A stretch of DNA of 36,929 nt from Peribacillus acanthi (GCF_003073175.1 NZ_QBBX01000026.1:1-36929); one strand, 5' to 3'. Positions 17,037-25,850 are shown, numbered from the stretch's first letter. A program made the numbers and translations. Notes: generated by a model from the sequence alone, not told the origin.

Positions 17037-17129
17037 ATGGGTGACAACCGTTGTGGATATAATAATAGCTTTGCTTTAATCGTGGTCCTATTCATTTTAT
17101 TAATTATTGTTGGAGCAGCTTTGTGCTAA
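17037..17129 (+). CDS. YjcZ-family sporulation peptide (30 aa)
   Basis: The 30-residue peptide has a short polar start with a Cys, then a hydrophobic helix containing FALIVVLFILLIIVGAA, the hallmark of the YjcZ/YczG family of small sporulation proteins. AAGGAGGA lies about 7 nt before the ATG, and a strong terminator follows 3 bp after the stop, so it is a complete single-gene unit. Upstream, a CATATGCTG about 16 bp after an AC resembles a sigma-K promoter, but this is weak. It probably ends up in the spore coat or a membrane; its exact role is unknown. Confidence 0.85.
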   Translation: MGDNRCGYNNSFALIVVLFILLIIVGAALC

Positions 17130-17132
17130 TAC

Positions 17133-17163
17133 AAAAATCCCCTCTCTTCGTTGAGGGGTTTTT
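17133..17163 (+). terminator. Terminator of the YjcZ-type gene
   Basis: CCCCTC and GAGGGG form a stem around an 8-nt loop, flanked by AAAAA and TTTTT. Confidence 0.85.
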
Positions 17164-17250
17164 ACATTCTAAGGTGTACCGATTCTACATGTCTCGCTTT
17201 ACATAATAAGTTTTGCTACAATTTAGGAAATATAATAAGGGGTTTTGTGA

Positions 17251-17784
17251 ATGAAATACCCAGAAGAATATGTTGCTTTCCTTTTCCATTTTCATGTTAC
17301 TCGTGATTACTTTGAATGCCATGAAATATTGGAGGAGTACTGGAAGGAAATCGATCCAAAGAACCGACAATCTCATTGGGTGGGATTAATACTTTTAGCA
17401 GTATCATGTTACCATCACCGAAGAATGAATTTTTCTGGAGCAGAGAGGACATTACATAAATCTGTCCAGATTCTATCCCGTGAAACTAATCAAAAACATT
17501 TAAGCACCCTAGACTTAGACACAAATCGCTTGAACGATATGCTACTAAAGCAACTGGTATGTATAAAGAATAAAGAAGACTACAAAAGTATGAATCTTCC
17601 TATTAACTCAGCAAATTTACTAGCAGCCTGCAAAACTTATTCTAATGAGAATGGAGTTCAATGGGGCAATCAAGTACCCTTTTCGGTCGACGAAGAAATC
17701 CTTCATCGCCACCTTTTAAGAGATCGATCAAACGTTATAGAAGAGCGATTACGTCAATTAAAAATTAAAGGTCGTAATGTGTGA
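17251..17784 (+). CDS. ypuF: DUF309 family protein YpuF
   Basis: The 177-aa protein has the DUF309 pattern near its start: DYFECHEILEEYWKE (about residues 23-37), followed by QSHWVGLILLAVSCYHHRR. The His and Glu residues are conserved in the family, but the activity is unknown. B. subtilis ypuF also lies beside scpA and ribT. AAGGGG lies 8 nt before the ATG. It converges on ribT across a shared terminator. Confidence 0.82.
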   Translation: MKYPEEYVAFLFHFHVTRDYFECHEILEEYWKEIDPKNRQSHWVGLILLAVSCYHHRRMNFSGAERTLHKSVQILSRETNQKHLSTLDLDTNRLNDMLLKQLVCIKNKEDYKSMNLPINSANLLAACKTYSNENGVQWGNQVPFSVDEEILHRHLLRDRSNVIEERLRQLKIKGRNV

Positions 17785-17812
17785 AAAGGGTGACTCAAAT
17801 GAGTCACCCTTT
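17785..17812. terminator. Shared terminator of ypuF and ribT
   Basis: AAAGGGTGACTC (17785-17796) and GAGTCACCCTTT (17801-17812) form a perfect 12-bp stem with an AAAT loop between the two convergent stops. Confidence 0.85.
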
Positions 17813-17816
17813 GTAA

Positions 17817-18194
<378 letters not shown>

Positions 18195-18304
18195 TTATCC
18201 TATCATCTTTTATGAATGCTTTCATCATACAGAAAAAGTCGAGTAACTTCAACCCTACAAAAAGTATAAACCTATATTTTGAATAGATCATAAGACCTAT
18301 TTAA

Positions 18305-18391
18305 TTATACGATGAATGCCCAATAGAAGTATCCCCATGCAATGGACAAGATTAAGAATAATATAAGTAAAATGATGTTGGTCTTTTTCAC
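18305..18391 (-). CDS. Possible 28-aa membrane peptide
   Basis: A GTG-started frame encodes MKKTNIILLILFLILSIAWG followed by YFYWAFIV. It is a basic N-terminus and one hydrophobic helix rich in aromatic residues at its end. AAAGGAC lies about 8 nt upstream. It is upstream of ribT by about 137 bp on the same strand. Short length makes chance possible, but the start signal and composition are those of a real small membrane protein. Confidence 0.5.
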   Translation of the reverse strand: MKKTNIILLILFLILSIAWGYFYWAFIV

Positions 18392-18572
18392 GATGTTCAG
18401 TCCTTTCTTTTCAAACCATTTACCCTTCTATTTTAGCTTGAAATTACACCTTTGCAAAATAAACTTGTCAATTCGTCTTTTTTCCCCTACATTTAACTAG
18501 TCCATTTCTTAAATGTTTCACATACTCTATTTCTGGATATTTGAGATGTAAAACATTACCTTCAAATTAATA

Positions 18573-18598
18573 TGAATCTTTTTTACAAGTTATCCGTC
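18573..18598 (+). promoter_or_regulatory. ECF-type (sigma-M/W) promoter of ypuA
   Basis: TGAATC (18573-18578), 16 bp, then CGTC (18595-18598). This is one mismatch from the sigma-M/sigma-W pattern TGAAAC-16-CGTC and lies 23 bp before the ypuA ATG. B. subtilis ypuA is in the sigma-M regulon. Confidence 0.65.
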
Positions 18599-18621
18599 TA
18601 ATAGTATAGGGAGGTTTGTTT

Positions 18622-19494
18622 ATGAAATTTCTTACAAAAAAAATCTTGGCTACTGGTTTGGCTTTAGGATTATTCATGCCTTTATCTGTATCGGCAGACG
18701 CTCAACCAGGAGATCGAATTATTACACTAGGTGCAAACTTAACTGAAGAACAAAAAAACATGTTACTATCTGAAATGAAAGCTACCCAGAACGAAGAGAT
18801 TATTACGGTTACAAATGATGAAGAGCATAAGTATTTAGGTAGTTATATTTCTAAAAGATTAATAGGTACTAAAGCAATTTCTTCATCCTCTATCACATTA
18901 GGAAAGAAGGCTTCAGGATTAAAGGTCGAAACAAAGAATATTAATTGGGTAACAAATGAAATGTATGTGAATGCTCTCATTACTGCAGGAGTCAAGGATG
19001 CAGAAATTTATGTGACGTCTCCTATTCCTGTCTCAGGAACCGCAGCGTTGACTGGACTAATTAAAGCTTATGAGCTATCTTCTGATAAAGTAATTCCTGA
19101 AGATGTAAAACAAGCTGCAAATGAAGAAATGGTGAAAACAGCTACTTTAGGAGACCAAATAGGAACTGAAGAAGCTACAGCATTAATGACACGTATTAAA
19201 GAGGAAATGGCTAAAAATCCCCCAGAAACAGAAGAAGAATTGAAGGCATTAATTGAAAACGCTGCTAAGGAACTAGGATTGACTTTGAATGAGGCACAAA
19301 TTCAAAGCTTAATAGATTTGTTCAATAAATTAAAAGAGTTAAATATAGATTGGAACCAGGTAGGGGACCAGTTAAATCAAGCAAAAGAGCAATTGGATGC
19401 GTTTCTCAGTTCTGAAGAAGGCCAGACGTTTTTGGAGAAATTGAAGGAAGTTTTCATCAGCTTAATTGATGCGATTAAGGCTTTATTCAAATAA
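18622..19494 (+). CDS. ypuA: YpuA, DUF1002 exported protein
   Basis: The 290-aa protein has a signal peptide (about residues 1-25, ending near VSADA) and a DUF1002 body containing the pattern ALITAGVKDAEIYVTSPIPV and GTAALTGLIKAYE. The C-terminal third is helical and charged. The length equals B. subtilis YpuA as I recall it, and the position next to lysA is the same. Function is unknown; membership of the sigma-M envelope-stress regulon is known there. The start is ATG 18622 with GGGAGG 7 nt upstream. An ECF-type promoter precedes it. Confidence 0.85.
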   Translation: MKFLTKKILATGLALGLFMPLSVSADAQPGDRIITLGANLTEEQKNMLLSEMKATQNEEIITVTNDEEHKYLGSYISKRLIGTKAISSSSITLGKKASGLKVETKNINWVTNEMYVNALITAGVKDAEIYVTSPIPVSGTAALTGLIKAYELSSDKVIPEDVKQAANEEMVKTATLGDQIGTEEATALMTRIKEEMAKNPPETEEELKALIENAAKELGLTLNEAQIQSLIDLFNKLKELNIDWNQVGDQLNQAKEQLDAFLSSEEGQTFLEKLKEVFISLIDAIKALFK

Positions 19495-19510
19495 CATTAA
19501 TTTGACATTA

Positions 19511-19541
19511 AAACAGCCGGCTCATATAGCGCCGGCTGTTT
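19511..19541. terminator. Shared terminator of ypuA and lysA
   Basis: AAACAGCCGGC (19511-19521) and GCCGGCTGTTT (19531-19541) form a perfect 11-bp stem between the two convergent stops. Confidence 0.88.
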
Positions 19542-19542
19542 A

Positions 19543-20862
19543 TTATTTACAAACCTTCTTTTTATATGGCAAATCTTGCTTCACTAAGTCATCCAGTGTT
19601 TCTCTTTTTACTACAAGTGTGTCTTCTCCATCTTCAACAAAAACCACGGCAGGGCGAGCAATTCGATTATAATTATTGCTCATTGAATATCCGTATGCTC
19701 CTGTACAAAATACAGCTAATAGATCTCCTCTACCTGCTTTAGGTAATGGAAGATCCCATATCAACATATCACCACTCTCGCAGCATTTACCCGCAATTGA
19801 TACAGTTTCTTCAATTTCATCCAGGGGTCTGTTTGCTAGCACAGCTTCGTATTTTGCATCATATAAGGCTGGACGGATATTATCACTCATTCCACCATCC
19901 ACTGCAACATATTTACGGATGTTTGGAACCTCTTTTTGTGAACCAATCTCGTATAAAGTTGTTCCTGCATCACCTACTAGGGAACGACCAGGTTCAATCC
20001 AGATTTCTGGCATTTCCATACCTAGTGAAGTTGCTTGGCTCTGGACCTCTTTTACAATTTCCTCTACATATTTAGCAGCTGGTAATGGCTCGTCTTCACT
20101 AGTATAACGAATTCCAAATCCTCCACCTAAATTTAATACTTTTGCTTTAAAGTTAATTTGTTCCTTCCAGATGTTTAACTGCTTCATGATTTTCTGTGCG
20201 GCAAGAATAAATCCAGTTGTTTCAAAAATCTGTGAACCTATGTGACAATGAAGGCCTAATAATTGAATATGATTAGATTGTAAAGAGAATTCAATAGCCT
20301 GTTCTGCTTGTCCATTTAAAAGGTCAAATCCAAACTTGGAATCCTCCTGCCCCGTCAGGATATAGTCATGAGTATGAGCCTCAATTCCCGGAGTTACACG
20401 TAATAATATGGAAATAGGACGTTGAAGTTCCTCACATATGGAGTTCAGTAAAAATAATTCAGAAAAATTATCCACTACAATACATCCAATTTGTTCGTTT
20501 AGCGCCATTTTAATCTCTTCTTCGCTTTTGTTATTGCCATGAAAGTGGATTTTTTCTCGAGGAAAACCAGCAACTAAAGCAGTATGCAATTCCCCAGCTG
20601 AAACTACATCCAATGAAAGTCCCTCTTCTTCTGCTAGTTGTACCATGGCTACTGAAGAAAATGCCTTACTTGCATATGCAACCTGTGATGTGACACCTAA
20701 TTGATCAAAGGTCTTCTTAAATCCTCTTGCACGTTCCCTTATTAAGCCAACATCATAAACATATAAAGGAGTACCGTATTTTTGGGCAAGTATTGTTGTG
20801 TCTACGCCTCCAATTTCTAAATGGCCTTTATCATTTATTTTGCTCGTTCCATAGAAATGCAT
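19543..20862 (-). CDS. lysA: Diaminopimelate decarboxylase
   Basis: The 439-aa enzyme is a fold-type III PLP decarboxylase. It has the PLP lysine in VAYASKAFSS (Lys66), HGNNKS, the glycine-rich phosphate site LGGGFGIRY, and the second-domain motif GKCCESGDML supplying the active-site Cys from the partner subunit. It converts meso-diaminopimelate to lysine, the last step of the pathway. It lies after spoVAF, as in B. subtilis. A long imperfect hairpin precedes it; no lysine riboswitch is seen. Confidence 0.95.
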   Translation of the reverse strand: MHFYGTSKINDKGHLEIGGVDTTILAQKYGTPLYVYDVGLIRERARGFKKTFDQLGVTSQVAYASKAFSSVAMVQLAEEEGLSLDVVSAGELHTALVAGFPREKIHFHGNNKSEEEIKMALNEQIGCIVVDNFSELFLLNSICEELQRPISILLRVTPGIEAHTHDYILTGQEDSKFGFDLLNGQAEQAIEFSLQSNHIQLLGLHCHIGSQIFETTGFILAAQKIMKQLNIWKEQINFKAKVLNLGGGFGIRYTSEDEPLPAAKYVEEIVKEVQSQATSLGMEMPEIWIEPGRSLVGDAGTTLYEIGSQKEVPNIRKYVAVDGGMSDNIRPALYDAKYEAVLANRPLDEIEETVSIAGKCCESGDMLIWDLPLPKAGRGDLLAVFCTGAYGYSMSNNYNRIARPAVVFVEDGEDTLVVKRETLDDLVKQDLPYKKKVCK

Positions 20863-20929
20863 CTTCCCACTACCCTTTCTCCAAACGACGTAAAGCTGAT
20901 ATGCCGCTTACGTATTATATAGAAATAGA

Positions 20930-21023
20930 GGCTGACTCAAAATTAAGTGTCAGACCCAACGGTTCAAATGTTATTATAAAATAACAATATCAAATCGTTG
21001 AGTCGAACCCTTAAGAGTCACCC
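20930..21023 (-). other. Long imperfect hairpin between spoVAF and lysA
   Basis: The outer arms GGCTGACTC and GAGTCACC enclose TTAAG/CTTAA and ACCCAACG/CGTTGAGT, then a weaker AT-rich stem. In the third stem the one mismatch is C-A in plus-strand RNA but a G-U wobble in minus-strand RNA, so a minus-strand transcript folds better. It has no clean T-tail, so it is a poor terminator. It could end or process the spoVA transcript, or act in the lysA leader. Confidence 0.5.
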
Positions 21024-21093
21024 TCCATGCTTTAGTAAATTAAACTAACAGTATCATAATTATTTGACAACTTCAATGCTTGGTATAGAATAA

Positions 21094-22581
21094 TCAATTC
21101 TGTGGTTGTCTGTATTTATCTCTAGGATGTACAATGCTTGGACGAATTCTTGATCCTGGAACCGCTTTTCTAATTAATATTCTCCATAATCCATATGGAT
21201 GGAACGGAAGCAATGGCCATAAATAGGGTGTATTGAGCGACTTTATCCTTGCAAGGAAAATGATATATATTGTAAATCCAATGACAAGGCCTGGTGTATG
21301 AAACAAGGCTGTTAGGATTAAGATTGCAAGACGTGATATCTTGTTTGCTACACTTAACTCTAAACTTGGAGTAGCAAATGTCCCTATAGTAGCTACTGCA
21401 ACGTATAAGATAACCTCAGGTACAAATAATCCTACATCTATTGCTATTTGACCTATCAATGCTGCTGCCACTAAACCCATAGCTGTTGATAATGGGGTTG
21501 GAGTATGGATGGCAGCAAGCCTTAAAAATTCTACACCTATATCTGCTAAGAAGATCTGAATAACGATTGGAATATTGGTTTGTTCGTTAGGCCCAATAAA
21601 TGCCATTTTCTCCGGCAACATTTGGGGTTCTAAAACGAAAAGAAACCATAGAGGCAAAAGAAACAGCGAAGCTGCTATACCGAAATATCTAATCCATCTA
21701 ATAAATGTCCCCACCATTGGAGATTGTCGATATTCCTCTGCATGCTGAACATGATGAAAAAATGTTGTTGGTGTGATGATTACACTCGGTGATGTATCAA
21801 CATATATCAAAACATGTCCTTCGAGTAGGTGAGTTGCAGCGACATCTGCTCGCTCTGTATAACGCACAAGTGGGTATGGATTATAGCCTTGCTTGACCAT
21901 GAATTCTTCTACTGTTTTATCTGCCATCGTCAAACCATCCACTTTAATGTTCTGTATTTCCTTTTTTACAATATCAACCAAATCTTCATTGGCCACATCT
22001 TTTATGTAAGCAACCGCAATATCTGTTTTAGACCGTTCCCCAACTTTAATGATTTCAAAACGTAATCGCTCGTCCCTTATTCTTCTTCTTGTCAAACCAG
22101 TATTTACAATAATGTTTTCAACAAAACCGTCCCTTGAACCACGGACTACTTTTTCAGTATCAGGTTCTTGAGGCGTTCTTCCTGGGTAGCTCCTAACATC
22201 TACAATTAGTGCTTTTGTTTCTCCCTCAACCACGAAGACTATTAATCCCGTCAATAATTGATCTACAATTTCGTCTAGTGTTTTAACTTGGCTAACTGAT
22301 TGATGTACTAAACGATTTTCTATTAATTCATATAAATCAATCCTGTGATTTTGGTTACTCACTTCATGATTGATTTCTACAATTTCTTGTAAGATTTTCA
22401 GGATGAATTGTGTATCACAAAGTCCATTCAAAAAGTATAGGTTGACATCCTTTTTTAATATTTTAAATTTCCGAATGCCTAAATCAAAACTCTCACCTAA
22501 TCCAATCCGGTCTTTCATGAAGGATTCAATTTTTGAAAGACTATTAGGAATCGGCATTAATTCCTGAGTTTGGTTTTTCAA
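21094..22581 (-). CDS. spoVAF: Stage V sporulation protein AF
   Basis: The 495-aa membrane protein is of the GerA A-subunit family: a large hydrophilic N-terminal domain (about 1-290) followed by several membrane helices (about 300-460) and a basic C-terminus. SpoVAF is encoded at the end of the spoVA operon and with FigP helps amplify ion release during germination. I start it at TTG 22581, 8 nt after AAAGGAG; the frame runs 6 codons further but that would include the ribosome binding site. It overlaps spoVAEA by 38 bp. Confidence 0.9.
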   Translation of the reverse strand: MKNQTQELMPIPNSLSKIESFMKDRIGLGESFDLGIRKFKILKKDVNLYFLNGLCDTQFILKILQEIVEINHEVSNQNHRIDLYELIENRLVHQSVSQVKTLDEIVDQLLTGLIVFVVEGETKALIVDVRSYPGRTPQEPDTEKVVRGSRDGFVENIIVNTGLTRRRIRDERLRFEIIKVGERSKTDIAVAYIKDVANEDLVDIVKKEIQNIKVDGLTMADKTVEEFMVKQGYNPYPLVRYTERADVAATHLLEGHVLIYVDTSPSVIITPTTFFHHVQHAEEYRQSPMVGTFIRWIRYFGIAASLFLLPLWFLFVLEPQMLPEKMAFIGPNEQTNIPIVIQIFLADIGVEFLRLAAIHTPTPLSTAMGLVAAALIGQIAIDVGLFVPEVILYVAVATIGTFATPSLELSVANKISRLAILILTALFHTPGLVIGFTIYIIFLARIKSLNTPYLWPLLPFHPYGLWRILIRKAVPGSRIRPSIVHPRDKYRQPQN

Positions 22582-23143
22582 GAAACCCACTCCTTTCAAG
22601 GATGATTTGTACTGCTAATTTTGTAATGGGTGAACCTGTTTTTGAAGAATCATTCCTCCCCATTTTCCCAATGTCCCCTACCCCGACTATTAGAGGGACA
22701 TTCAGTTGGTCTAGACAATAGACCGTATCTCCAGTTATCCTGCCTATTTCTAATTCAGGATTTCCAAACTTATCGACTCCATACGGTGTCAAATTCCCAT
22801 CGCGGTCAATGCAAATATCCACTTTAGTCCATTCTCTTCGCCGAGTTTTTGATGCAACCGCTATTATCCCTAATACTTCGATATCCCTATGGGTCGCTAC
22901 ATACATTAATGCCTTTTCGCCACTTCCTTCACCAATGAAGCCACTATCATCAAACATCACTAGGACAGGGTCGTAAGGAGTCATTTTGATCATCCTAACC
23001 AATTCTTTCCCTGAGCGACTAGAAGGGTTTCCGTGCGACATGGTAATGCATCGTCCACCGATTTCCTTCGCTACATGCTCAACTGCATGTCTCGCATATT
23101 CATCTCCATCTGTAATTAAAATGACTTTTCGTCTCGTTTTCAT
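22544..23143 (-). CDS. spoVAEA: Stage V sporulation protein AEA
   Basis: The 199-aa soluble protein starts with [19 protein letters not shown] and contains [13 protein letters not shown] and [16 protein letters not shown], the features of SpoVAEa. In B. subtilis SpoVAEa is part of the SpoVA system on the spore inner membrane. AAGGAAC precedes the ATG. It lies only 27 bp after spoVAB; the spoVAC, spoVAD and spoVAEb genes that normally come between are absent. Confidence 0.9.
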   Translation of the reverse strand: MKTRRKVILITDGDEYARHAVEHVAKEIGGRCITMSHGNPSSRSGKELVRMIKMTPYDPVLVMFDDSGFIGEGSGEKALMYVATHRDIEVLGIIAVASKTRRREWTKVDICIDRDGNLTPYGVDKFGNPELEIGRITGDTVYCLDQLNVPLIVGVGDIGKMGRNDSSKTGSPITKLAVQIILERSGFLEKPNSGINADS

Positions 23144-23170
23144 TGATGGTGTTCCTTTCCTTATAGAAAC

Positions 23171-23593
23171 TTATCGGTCGACGAAGTATATCCATTGAAA
23201 TAGGGATCCGAAGATTTTTCCAAATACAATCGCCATCAATAGATAGACGATTTTCTCTTGTACGCCAACTCTTTTTGCTAGCAAAGGCAATACGTTGAGC
23301 ACTTCTGTCAGGGCAGAGGCTAGCATTCCATTAAATATTCCGCTAAGAAGTCCCATGAAAATCAAAAGCAATTGCGGAAGACCAAGAATTGAATCACGAA
23401 GGCTCACCCATCCCCCTAATACAGCTCCCAAGACGACAGCTAACTCATAATAATGAATCATTTTCATTGTTTTGGTTAATTGTGTAAGGCGAGGTATTAC
23501 ACCTAACACGGTTAAAAAAGCCACAAATCCGGCACCTACAGCAAGTCCACCTGCAAAACCAATAAAAAGTATGAGCAAGATTTCACCTGTCAT
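23171..23593 (-). CDS. spoVAB: Stage V sporulation protein AB
   Basis: The 140-aa integral membrane protein has about four helices, with the SpoVAB start GFAGGLAVGAGFVAFLTVLG and GLLSGIFNGMLASALTE in the middle. It belongs to the SpoVA set for dipicolinic acid movement in spores. It overlaps spoVAA by 11 bp. Confidence 0.9.
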   Translation of the reverse strand: MTGEILLILFIGFAGGLAVGAGFVAFLTVLGVIPRLTQLTKTMKMIHYYELAVVLGAVLGGWVSLRDSILGLPQLLLIFMGLLSGIFNGMLASALTEVLNVLPLLAKRVGVQEKIVYLLMAIVFGKIFGSLFQWIYFVDR

Positions 23594-24203
23594 CTAACTG
23601 TTTCACACTTTCCTTGTTTTCATTCATTACAACGTATCGGTCTAAATCCTGTTGATAATTGAACATTTCCACTTCCAATGGGCTAGGTTCTTCATTAAAT
23701 CTTTTCCTAAAAAAGTGGTTGAAGAATAATATCATCCCTAGCCCTAATCCAAAACTATAAGGAACTTGAAAAAGAAGGGGCTTTTCCTCTTCCTTTCCAG
23801 TTATGATGGTATACAGTTTCTGGTGGACGGATTGCATACTCACGTCTTCATGAAAATTCATGATTGCAAGTGCAGCACCTACAAAAAGCAGTACCCATAC
23901 AATGATGAAAAAAGGAATATTCATTTTTTTCTTTTCATGGATGACTTCGATAATCGTCTGAGTTGGTCCAATCCCCTGCAATTCTAGTTGTGGAACCTTC
24001 TGCAAGATTATGTGTAACAACTGAATGAAATCAATGATTACAATATTTTGATCTCCATCAGTAATTTGATAGATATCCATTTCTTCCACCTGGCTCACTA
24101 CATGATCAGGTCCTACAACCCTGGCAATGTCCTTTACTTTTACTCGATGATCCTTCCGCAACTGTACACGGTGCCTCATCCGGATATAAATGACATTTTC
24201 CAT
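23583..24203 (-). CDS. spoVAA: Stage V sporulation protein AA
   Basis: The 206-aa protein has a cytoplasmic N-terminal domain (about 1-95; YIRMRHRVQL start) and two membrane helices (about 98-116 and 148-168). Its length equals B. subtilis SpoVAA as I recall. I start it at ATG 24203, 7 nt after GGGGTGA; the frame has a GTG 6 codons upstream. It is the first gene of the operon and has a sigma-G-like promoter. Confidence 0.9.
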   Translation of the reverse strand: MENVIYIRMRHRVQLRKDHRVKVKDIARVVGPDHVVSQVEEMDIYQITDGDQNIVIIDFIQLLHIILQKVPQLELQGIGPTQTIIEVIHEKKKMNIPFFIIVWVLLFVGAALAIMNFHEDVSMQSVHQKLYTIITGKEEEKPLLFQVPYSFGLGLGMILFFNHFFRKRFNEEPSPLEVEMFNYQQDLDRYVVMNENKESVKQLDDR

Positions 24204-24239
24204 TTTACTTTCACCCCGCACACTTTAAGGTTGTAGCTT

Positions 24240-24270
24240 TATTATGCTTTTTTTCCAAGAAGTACATACA
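24240..24270 (-). promoter_or_regulatory. Candidate sigma-G promoter of the spoVA operon
   Basis: On the minus strand TGTATG (24265-24270), 18 bp, then CATAATA (24240-24246). This matches the sigma-G pattern TGNATR-17/18-CATANTA. It lies about 36 bp before the spoVAA start, and spoVA is sigma-G dependent in B. subtilis. Confidence 0.7.
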
Positions 24271-24313
24271 AAAGGAAAGGAACCATAATTTACTAGTAGT
24301 GATTAGAAAACTT

Positions 24314-24344
24314 GGCTAGCGCCGAGCCTTAGCTGGCGAAAGCC
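24314..24344. other. Short GC-rich imperfect palindrome
   Basis: GGCTAGCGCC (24314-24323) and GGCGAAAGCC (24335-24344) pair at 8 of 10 positions. It is a GC-rich patch in an AT-rich gap between spoVAA and the permease. It may be a fragment of another dispersed repeat. Confidence 0.3.
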
Positions 24345-24431
24345 TAGAAACACTTATACTGTATTCCTCAAATTAGCCATTACGGGGTCATGCTTCTTTG
24401 CTGCCAATTTATACTCTCTTAAAGTAAAACA

Positions 24432-24468
24432 TGAAAAAAGCATCAACCATTTGGTCGATGCTTTTTCA
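24432..24468 (-). terminator. Permease terminator
   Basis: The arms AAAAAGCATCAACC (24435-24448) and GGTCGATGCTTTTT (24453-24466) form a 14-bp stem; the single mismatch becomes a G-U pair in minus-strand RNA. It lies just after the permease stop. Confidence 0.85.
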
Positions 24469-24474
24469 TTTGAA

Positions 24475-25764
24475 TTAATGAGCTGGGAAGAAAATCATTT
24501 GGATTAGGAAAACAATACCGAAGAAATAAATCAAGGGGTGTACATGACTACCTTTTCCACTAAATAGTTTCAGTAATGGATACGTAATGAAGCCAATTGC
24601 TATACCCGTTGCGATACTGGATGTTAATGGCATTGTCAAAATAATGATAAAAGCTGGGAAGGCATCATCGAACTGATTCCATTTCACTTTTGCCAAACCT
24701 TCCATCATAAAGCAGCCTACAATAATCAATACTGGTGCTGTGATAGCAGGTAATGCTGAAATTGCTGAAATCAACGGTGAGAAGAACATGGAAACCGCAA
24801 ACAAAGTGGCTACTACTACCGCAGTTAATCCTGTTCTACCACCTGCTGCAACCCCTGTACTGGACTCAATGTAAGCCGTTGATGGACTTGTACCGAACAT
24901 TGCTCCAACCGTCGTTGCTAAAGAGTCTCCTAAAAACGCCTGGTTCGCTCGAGGAAATGCACCATTTTTCATTAATCCTGCTTGCTCAGAAACACCAATC
25001 ATTGTACCTGTCGTGTCAAATATCGTAACAAGGAGAAAAGCAAAAATTACAGCATATAATCCGTTTGAAAATACACCACTTAAATCTAAATCGAAGAATA
25101 CTGGTGCAGGTGGCATAGAGGCAATACCTTTAAAATGGAGCATATCAAAGAAATATCCAACTATAGCTGTAATAATCATTCCAAAGAATAAAGCTCCATT
25201 AATCCCTCTAGACATTAATACGAGAGTAAGTAATAAACCAAATATTGATAAAACTGTTACAGGATTTTGCAAATCTCCCAACGTAATCATCGTCGCCTCA
25301 TTAGGTACGATGATTCCTGCTGACTTCAATCCAATAAATGCAATGAATAATCCAATGCCTGAAGTGATACCGTATTTTAAGCTGGATGGAATCGCCATGA
25401 TTAACAGTTCTCTTAATTTACTTACGCTTAGCAAAATAAAAATTAAACCTGCTACAAAGACAGCACCAAAAACTGTCTGATAGGATAAACCTTGTGTACC
25501 TACAACACTTGCAAAGTATGCATTTAACCCCATTCCAGGAGCAATTGCTATTGGATATTTTGCTCCAAGGCCCATTATTAATGTTCCAGTTACTGCAGCA
25601 ATAATTGTCGCCATAAATACTTGTTCAAATGGGACACCTGCAGAAGAAAGGATGGCAGGGTTAACAATTACGATATAAACCATTGTTAAAAAGGTAGTAA
25701 TCCCTGCTAGTACCTCTGTTTTTACAGTAGTTCCGAATTCTTTTAATTGAAAATATCTTTCCAT
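24475..25764 (-). CDS. NCS2/AzgA-family purine permease (PbuO/PbuG type)
   Basis: The 429-aa protein has about 12 membrane segments. The AzgA-group signature is clear: AGITTFLTMVYIVIVNPAIL near the start, APGMGLNAYF at about residue 75, FDTTGTMIGVSEQAG, and GTSPSTAYIESSTGVAAGGR at about 290-310. Members take up hypoxanthine, guanine or adenine with protons. The N-terminus looks most like B. subtilis PbuO. A PurBox upstream supports control by PurR and a purine substrate. It is inserted between sigF and spoVAA, which are neighbours in B. subtilis. Confidence 0.88.
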   Translation of the reverse strand: MERYFQLKEFGTTVKTEVLAGITTFLTMVYIVIVNPAILSSAGVPFEQVFMATIIAAVTGTLIMGLGAKYPIAIAPGMGLNAYFASVVGTQGLSYQTVFGAVFVAGLIFILLSVSKLRELLIMAIPSSLKYGITSGIGLFIAFIGLKSAGIIVPNEATMITLGDLQNPVTVLSIFGLLLTLVLMSRGINGALFFGMIITAIVGYFFDMLHFKGIASMPPAPVFFDLDLSGVFSNGLYAVIFAFLLVTIFDTTGTMIGVSEQAGLMKNGAFPRANQAFLGDSLATTVGAMFGTSPSTAYIESSTGVAAGGRTGLTAVVVATLFAVSMFFSPLISAISALPAITAPVLIIVGCFMMEGLAKVKWNQFDDAFPAFIIILTMPLTSSIATGIAIGFITYPLLKLFSGKGSHVHPLIYFFGIVFLIQMIFFPAH

Positions 25765-25814
25765 TATCTATATCCTCCACGGTTTAGGCTAGTGACAATA
25801 ACAATCTATAAAAT

Positions 25815-25850
25815 ACGAATATTAATAACAACCTTTAATATAATATTCGT
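25815..25850. promoter_or_regulatory. PurBox (PurR operator) of the purine permease
   Basis: ACGAATATTA (25815-25824) and TAATATTCGT (25841-25850) are exact complements with a 16-bp spacer. B. subtilis PurR binds paired boxes with a central CGAA and TTCG spaced 16-17 bp. It lies about 50 bp before the permease start. Confidence 0.8.

Noticed and set aside
17185-17376. Minus-strand 63-codon ORF
   Set aside because: Antisense to the start of ypuF and its ribosome binding site.
20863-21093. Lysine riboswitch before lysA
   Set aside because: The L-box conserved segments are not present; only the long hairpin is seen.
25013-25480. Plus-strand 155-codon ORF
   Set aside because: Antisense shadow of the purine permease gene, with no start signal.
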